From Lentzea pudingi (GTDB taxonomy: Bacteria > Actinomycetota > Actinomycetes > Mycobacteriales > Pseudonocardiaceae), in contig NZ_BMNC01000004.1 in the NCBI RefSeq assembly GCF_014646255.1, positions 326,480-390,479 of the forward strand: a stretch of DNA of 64,000 nt. Reading direction: 5' to 3'. Position numbers and translations under genes: made by a program. A model generated the notes under the pieces. It made no database searches, was not told the DNA's origin, and saw nothing but the letters and a program-made list of their open reading frames with translations. Within the stretch, counting starts at the first letter, position 1; each line of letters starts with the position of its first letter. Below are positions 59,360 through 64,000 of this stretch, piece by piece.

Positions 59360-59770
59360 CAACAAGGCCGAAGTCGGTCTTGCTCCGCTTCCTGAACATA
59401 TTCGCCCACAGGCAGCTTGGCCTGATCGTCCACGGTGGGCAGCGCCAGCCCTTGGAGGTAGGTGAAGGTGGTGAACACACCATCCGGTGCAATGGCGTCT
59501 GTGACTCGTTCCAGCAGCAGCTGTTGCTTGGCGTGGGTGAACAACGTCCACGGCAGGCAGGAGATCACCACATCCGCAGGTCCGCGGCCTTCCGCCTCCA
59601 GTACGGACTGGATGTCCGCGGCATCGGCGTGGTGAGCCGCCGCGTCGGGTTGGTGACGGCGGAAGAAGGACAGCATGCCGGAGTCGGCCTCGATGGCTAT
59701 CTGGTGGCCACGACCGCCCAGCCGCGCGGCGAGCACTCTGGTGACTGCACCTATGTCCGCTCGAGCTCGG
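59359..59770 (-). pseudogene. Remnant of a SAM-dependent methyltransferase
   Basis: The frame reads GAVTRVLAARLGGRGHQIAI, EADSGMLSFFRRHQP, GPADVVISCLPWTLFTHAKQ and APDGVFTTFTYLQGLALPTV, the Rossmann methyltransferase order of motifs (acidic residue after strand 2, then D-V-V-I-S-LP, then D-G-F). It resembles phospholipid N-methyltransferases of the PmtA type. The N-terminal helix and glycine motif I are missing or shifted, and the C-terminal 30 residues are not family-like. The preserved terminator suggests a once-active single gene. Confidence 0.55.
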
Positions 59771-59874
59771 TCGGTATCGCCGCTTCCACGGCAACACCGA
59801 CGGTGTGAACATTCGGTCGTGCTCCCACTGGGGTGGGTGGCTACAAGCGGTTTCGGGCCGTGGATGCTGTCGGT

Positions 59875-60477
59875 ATGAGTGAGACTCCTGGGTCGACGCA
59901 GAATCTGCGTGCGGACGCGCGCCGCAACCACGAGCGCATCCTGGAGGCGGCGCGCGCTGTGATCGTCGAGCAGGGTGCCGGGTTCGGGATCAACGATGTC
60001 GCGATCCGGGCCGGGGTCGGGCTGCGAACGGTGTACCGGCGGTTCGCGAGGCGCGAAGATCTTGTCAGCGCGTTGTTCGAGCAGTATGTCGCCGAAGAGG
60101 TCCGCCCCCTGGTCGAGGCCGCGGTCTCGCACGACGATCCGTGGCAGGGCCTGGTGAACGGGCTTGAGGCCACGATTGTCAGCGTTGCCAACAACTCCGC
60201 GTTGCTGCAGGCGGCACAGGACACCGCGCTGGTCACACGCGCGACAACTCAGAGCTTCATCGAACCGCTCGGGCGTGCTTTGGCGCGGGCGCAGGCTGCC
60301 GGAGTGGCCCGCAAGGACCTGAACGCGGCCGACTTCCCGTCGCTCATCGCCATGGTCGTGGCCACGATGCTCGTCGTGCCCGAGCTCGACAGCGAGCAGC
60401 CCGTGCGATGGCGGCGGTACCTCGCCTTGCTCTTGGACGGGTGCCGCGCCGGCGAGGCCAAGCAGCTACTTCCATGA
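59875..60477 (+). CDS. TetR-family transcriptional regulator
   Basis: 200 aa from ATG at 59875 (MSETPGSTQN). Helix-turn-helix: HERILEAARAVIVEQGAGFG, INDVAIRAGVGLRTVYRRFA, RREDLVSALFEQYV. The C-terminal domain is helical with a hydrophobic core for a ligand. There is no ribosome-binding site; GATGCT 6 bp upstream of the ATG may be a leaderless -10. It stands 97 bp before two tandem P450 genes in the same direction and probably controls them. Confidence 0.88.
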   Translation: MSETPGSTQNLRADARRNHERILEAARAVIVEQGAGFGINDVAIRAGVGLRTVYRRFARREDLVSALFEQYVAEEVRPLVEAAVSHDDPWQGLVNGLEATIVSVANNSALLQAAQDTALVTRATTQSFIEPLGRALARAQAAGVARKDLNAADFPSLIAMVVATMLVVPELDSEQPVRWRRYLALLLDGCRAGEAKQLLP

Positions 60478-60574
60478 TCGTGTCCTAGAGCACATCCGAG
60501 CTAAGTGACAGTCGTGTGCCATTTAGCGGTACCGTCAGGAGGCGAACACACGGTTCATCCCTGGGAGTTGGCAG

Positions 60575-61783
60575 ATGCGGCCCGATACCGCGGAGATCCC
60601 TCGCTTGCCGTTCGATCGTCCGGCGGTGCTCGACATCGGACCGGTCTGGGCGGATCTGCGGGCCCGCCACCCGGTCTCTCGTGTCCTGACCCCTGCCGGC
60701 GATCCGGCCTGGTTGGTCACCGGCTACGCCGAGGCCAAGGCGCTGTTCAGCGACCCGCGGCTGGGGCGCTCGCATCGCCGGCCCGGCGAAGCCTCCCGGA
60801 TTTCCAACTCCGGGTTCAACGGCGGCCCGGTCGGAGACTTCGACGCCGAGCCGGCCTTCAACGCCTGCCTGCGTCGCGTCCTGGTGCCCTCGTTATCCGC
60901 GCGTCGCATGCGGCGTCTTGAGGACGAGGTGCAGACGCTGACCGACTCGCTCGTGGACCGCATGATCGCCGAGGGTGGTGACGGCAAGGTTGTTGACCTG
61001 CACCAGCACCTTTCGCTGCCGCTTCCGATCTTCGTGATCTGCCAGCTGCTCGGTGTGCCCTACAGCCACCGCGACCACTTCAAGGACCTGTCCGAGCGCT
61101 CGGCCACGATGACCGGTGACGATCCGCTTTCGGGCGTCGTCGAGCTGTTCACGTACGCGGCGGAGCTCGCCGAGGTCAAGAAGCGGGAGCCGGGCGAGGA
61201 CGTCATCACCGATCTCGTCCAGGCCCAGCGCGACGATCCTGATTTCACCGACAGCCAACTGGCCATGGTCGTCGCGGGCGTGCTCTTCGCGGGGCATGAA
61301 ACCACCGTCAACCGCATCAGCATCGGAACCCTACTGCTGTTGGAGAATCCCGAGACACGCCGCCGGCTGGTCGAGGACGCGGACAGTCGAGCCCCGATCG
61401 TCGAGGAGGTGCTGCGCTTGGCAGCACCCGAGGGTTTCGGTCTCGCGCGATATGCGCGCGAGGACATCACGATCGGCGAGGTCACGATCGCTTCCGGGGA
61501 CGCGGTCATCATCTCCACGCTCGCGGGCAATCGCGACGAGTGGGTGTTCCCGGATCCCGAAGCCTTGGACCCCGAGCGGCGTACCGGCGCACCTCATCTG
61601 AGCTTCGGGCACGGCGCGCACTACTGCATCGGCGCAAGCTTGGCACGGGTCGAACTCAAGATCGCGCTCACCACCCTGTTCGCCCGCGTGCCCGATCTTC
61701 GGCTCGCGGTCGACGTGGGCCAGCTGAGCCTGCACACCGAGCGGCTCACCGGCGGTTTGCACGACCTCCCGGTCACCTGGTGA
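60575..61783 (+). CDS. Cytochrome P450
   Basis: 402 aa from ATG at 60575 with GGGAG upstream. Soluble bacterial class I P450 (CYP105/107-like look): I-helix oxygen motif LFAGHETTVN, K-helix EEVLRL (ExxR), heme loop HLSFGHGAHYCIG with axial Cys351. It needs ferredoxin and a reductase, neither of which is encoded nearby. The substrate cannot be told; the AGHET threonine is present, so normal oxygen activation is expected. The second P450 follows after 44 bp. Confidence 0.93.
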   Translation: MRPDTAEIPRLPFDRPAVLDIGPVWADLRARHPVSRVLTPAGDPAWLVTGYAEAKALFSDPRLGRSHRRPGEASRISNSGFNGGPVGDFDAEPAFNACLRRVLVPSLSARRMRRLEDEVQTLTDSLVDRMIAEGGDGKVVDLHQHLSLPLPIFVICQLLGVPYSHRDHFKDLSERSATMTGDDPLSGVVELFTYAAELAEVKKREPGEDVITDLVQAQRDDPDFTDSQLAMVVAGVLFAGHETTVNRISIGTLLLLENPETRRRLVEDADSRAPIVEEVLRLAAPEGFGLARYAREDITIGEVTIASGDAVIISTLAGNRDEWVFPDPEALDPERRTGAPHLSFGHGAHYCIGASLARVELKIALTTLFARVPDLRLAVDVGQLSLHTERLTGGLHDLPVTW

Positions 61784-61827
61784 CCGAACCCGCCTCCACC
61801 ACTTCCGCACCTCCACGAGGAGAGCCG

Positions 61828-63006
61828 ATGACTATTGCACACGAGCTGTTCGCCGGTGGTTTCTGGGACAATCCTTATCCGGCCTACGCCGAATTGCGGG
61901 AGGCCGCGCCGGTACACCGCATCGATCACGCGGGCACCACGGTCTGGCTGCTCAGCCGCTACGCCGACGTACGCGCCGCGCTCGCCGATCCACGGCTGTC
62001 CAAGGACAAGCGCTACACACTGCCACCCGAGCAGCGCGCCGAGGCGCCGGGCCCCGCGGTGGAGATGATGGTGCTGATGGATCCTCCAGACCACACCCGA
62101 CTGCGCAGGCTGGTCTCGCGGGTGTTCACGACCCGGCGCATGGAAGCGCTGCGCCCTCGCGTGGAACAGCTCAGCCGCGAGCTGGTCGACGCACTGCCGG
62201 CCACTGGGCGAGTCGACATCTTGCACGAGTACGCGTTCCTGTTGCCGGTGTTCGTGATCTGCGAGCTGCTCGGTGTTCCGCCTGAGGATCGCGACGATTT
62301 CGCCGCTTGGTCCGGTGTGGTCGTTGACGACTCCACTCCGGAAGCGTCGATGGAGGCCATGGGGAAGTTGTACGTCTACTTGTCCGGTCTCATCGAGACG
62401 AAGCGGACTCAGCCAGATGACGCGTTGATCAGCGCGTTGATCAACGACGCCGACGACGACAAGCTCTCCCATACCGAACTCGTCTCGATGTCGGTGATGC
62501 TTCTGATCGCCGGGCACGAGACGACGGTCAACCTCATCGGCAACGGTCTGCTCGCCCTGCTGACCCACCCTGAGCAGCTCGTCTCGTTGCGCGAAAACCC
62601 GGATCGCATGCCGGCCGCGGTGGAGGAGTTCCTGCGATGGGACTCCCCGGTCCACTCCCTGAGCACGTTCTACACGACCGAGGACGTCGAGTACTCAGGA
62701 GTCACGATTCCGGGCGGGTCCGTCGTGCAGGTGTCGCTCGCCGCCGCCAACCGCGATCCGGAACGCTTCCCCGACGCTGAGGAACTACGGCTCGACCGCA
62801 CCGAAACCGGGCACCTGGCCTTCTCCCACGGCCTGCACTACTGCCTCGGAGCACAGCTCGCCAGGGTCGAGGGACAGGAGGCCATTCGAACCCTGATCAC
62901 CGCGCGCCCGAACATGTCACTAGCTGTGAAACCCGCGGAGCTGGAATACAGGCGCAGTCGTGTCGTACGCGGTCTGAAGGAGCTGCCGGTGTTGCTGGGT
63001 ACTTGA
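61828..63006 (+). CDS. Cytochrome P450
   Basis: 392 aa from ATG at 61828 with CGAGGAGAG upstream. I-helix LLIAGHETTVNLIG, ExxR in EEFLRW, heme loop LAFSHGLHYCLG with axial Cys339 (note FSHG instead of the usual FGHG/FGxG). It is clearly related to its neighbour (both carry PVFVICELLGVP or PIFVICQLLGVP) but diverged, so this is an old duplication that likely works on the same or successive intermediates. Same operon as the TetR-controlled gene upstream. Confidence 0.93.
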   Translation: MTIAHELFAGGFWDNPYPAYAELREAAPVHRIDHAGTTVWLLSRYADVRAALADPRLSKDKRYTLPPEQRAEAPGPAVEMMVLMDPPDHTRLRRLVSRVFTTRRMEALRPRVEQLSRELVDALPATGRVDILHEYAFLLPVFVICELLGVPPEDRDDFAAWSGVVVDDSTPEASMEAMGKLYVYLSGLIETKRTQPDDALISALINDADDDKLSHTELVSMSVMLLIAGHETTVNLIGNGLLALLTHPEQLVSLRENPDRMPAAVEEFLRWDSPVHSLSTFYTTEDVEYSGVTIPGGSVVQVSLAAANRDPERFPDAEELRLDRTETGHLAFSHGLHYCLGAQLARVEGQEAIRTLITARPNMSLAVKPAELEYRRSRVVRGLKELPVLLGT

Positions 63007-63529
63007 GCATCAAGCTCTCAGGCGCTCCGATCGCGATGATCGCTATGAGAATGATGCTCATGTGGACGATCACCCTCCCAACGAGATCGAATCGATGCCC
63101 GCCTGCAGGCGTCCGTCGCACTGCGAGTGGCCGGCATCATCCATTTGCGCCTCGGGGTTCGATGACAAGCGGGACGAGTGATTGATCGGCGGGAGTACCA
63201 AAGGACAAGAACAAGGCTGACCTGCGATCTATGCGGGTAGCCTGGTGGTGGAATCATCCTTCGGCCTATCTGTGCCCGATTCGCGGCCTGTGTGCGGGCG
63301 CGTTGAACCCGTGCTTTGCGTCGGCCGGGGGACAAAACCTGCTGCGATAATTTGCGGCGCGCTAATGGTAGGCGCGCGACCGCGCTGATGCATGGGCCCT
63401 TTGTGCGGCGTTTGCTCCACGAAGATGTTCACTCGTTGTTGGCCCACGATGGTCATGACGTCAGGAAAGATCTCCCTGGGAACATTGCGCCCGTGAGTGT
63501 TTTGAATGCCTAATCCGGGTGAAGCAAGG
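63007..63529. other. Intergenic region, no gene recognised
   Basis: 523 bp with lower GC than the surroundings from about 63340 on. Short open frames on both strands have no family resemblance or start signals. It should contain the promoter of the secreted protein at 63530; no box stands out. Confidence 0.45.
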
Positions 63530-64000
63530 ATGGCTACCGTGTTCAGACGCACTAAAATCCCGCAACGACGTAAATTCTCTACCCTCGGCACAGCGTTGAC
63601 GCTGTGCGTTGCGATGATGGTGAGCAGTACCTCGACTGCGGACGCAGCGGTCATCTCCAGCGCGAGAGAGTCAGTCGTGCCGGCGGCGGCATTGAACGGG
63701 GTCCAAGTCGCGGCCGCGGGCGAAGACGTGGTCGTCTCGCTGGACCTGCAGAGCGACTACGACCGCGCCGAGCTGGACCGGATCGTCACCGAGATCCAGC
63801 AGGGCCACGCGCACCTGAGCGACACGATCCTCAGTCAGTTGCAGACCTACAGGGTGGACGTGCCGGGCTCGTCCACGGACGACTGGCACCAGTTCGACGG
63901 CACCTTCTCCACCACCCCGACGGGGCTGCAGGTCGTCATCCGAGGTGGCGAAGTCTGGACGAACGCCTCCTGGTGGGCGACCGCTCTGGCGTCCGTGGTC
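63530..64000 (+). CDS. Secreted protein, C-terminus beyond window edge
   Basis: 157 codons open to the edge, from ATG at 63530. The N-terminus is basic (FRRTKIPQRRKF) followed by a hydrophobic segment (TLGTALTLCVAMMVSSTSTA), a Sec-type signal peptide of about 40 residues. The mature part is acidic and helical at first (DYDRAELDRIVTEIQQGHAH) then beta-rich (STDDWHQFDGTFSTTPTGLQ). The 5' end has AT-richer codons (AAA, ACT, TTG), unlike its neighbours, which may indicate a foreign origin. Family not recognised. Confidence 0.7.
   Translation, partial: MATVFRRTKIPQRRKFSTLGTALTLCVAMMVSSTSTADAAVISSARESVVPAAALNGVQVAAAGEDVVVSLDLQSDYDRAELDRIVTEIQQGHAHLSDTILSQLQTYRVDVPGSSTDDWHQFDGTFSTTPTGLQVVIRGGEVWTNASWWATALASVV

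Noticed and set aside
63003..63335. Small frames on both strands after the second P450
   Set aside because: No start signals, no recognisable content; treated as noncoding.

Overview
The window is GC-rich DNA with strong G/C bias at third codon positions, GTG starts, ATGA/GTGA-coupled genes, Tat and Sec signal peptides, secreted beta-trefoil (ricin-type) glycosidases, ROK/LacI/GntR regulators and cytochromes P450. This points to a soil actinomycete, and the overall feel is of a Pseudonocardiales-type genome (Lentzea/Saccharothrix-like). The genus is inference only.

Layout. 1-7136: an edge-truncated secreted protein, then beta-mannanase (GH26), alpha-galactosidase (GH27) and a divergent Tat-secreted GH2 enzyme around a palindrome-rich control region. 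7137-8430: remnants of three genes. 8051-11541: a secretory lipase whose frame has lost its normal stop, its TetR regulator with an 18-bp operator, and a membrane protein. 12192-25944: a galactomannan uptake and degradation locus, with a divergent ROK repressor, a Dpp-type ABC importer (lipoprotein, permease, permease-ATPase fusion, ATPase), GH36 alpha-galactosidase, a second GH26 mannanase, GH2 beta-mannosidase and a LacI-type sensor without a DNA-binding domain. 26028-28858: a gene graveyard (sigma factor, secreted protein, NmrA-like oxidoreductase, CorA and APC transporter fragments). 28884-29960: small genes and another remnant.

30168-45388: a second carbohydrate locus built around sugar acids. 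A ketoglutarate-semialdehyde-type dehydrogenase is divergent from a GntR regulator. Behind the regulator lie an unnamed TIM-barrel-like protein, a second Dpp-type importer with a double ATPase, an enolase-superfamily dehydratase, an SDR dehydrogenase, an RraA-like aldolase, a GlcD-like FAD dehydrogenase and a large secreted clan-A glycosidase. The unit closes with a perfect 18-bp terminator stem. The overlapping starts show it is one operon. The genes suggest import of an acidic oligosaccharide, dehydration to a 2-keto-3-deoxy acid, cleavage to pyruvate plus an aldehyde, and oxidation of the products. The substrate cannot be read from sequence.

45431-53191: an ECF sigma/anti-sigma pair, an HD-domain protein and a diacylglycerol-kinase-like enzyme, mixed with at least seven broken genes. 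The zone ends at the C-terminal stub of a tyrosine integrase followed 184 bp later by the 3' half of a tRNA-Val(CAC) gene, the signature of an old integrative-element attachment site. 53370-64000: a GH127-type arabinofuranosidase with six C-terminal trefoil repeats, two LacI-type operators, two secreted S1 proteases, a methyltransferase remnant, a TetR regulator with two tandem P450s, and an edge-truncated secreted protein.

The two polysaccharide loci follow one design: enzymes secreted outside, a Dpp-type importer, cytoplasmic exo-enzymes, and a local regulator. The many disrupted genes between loci mark insertion and decay zones.
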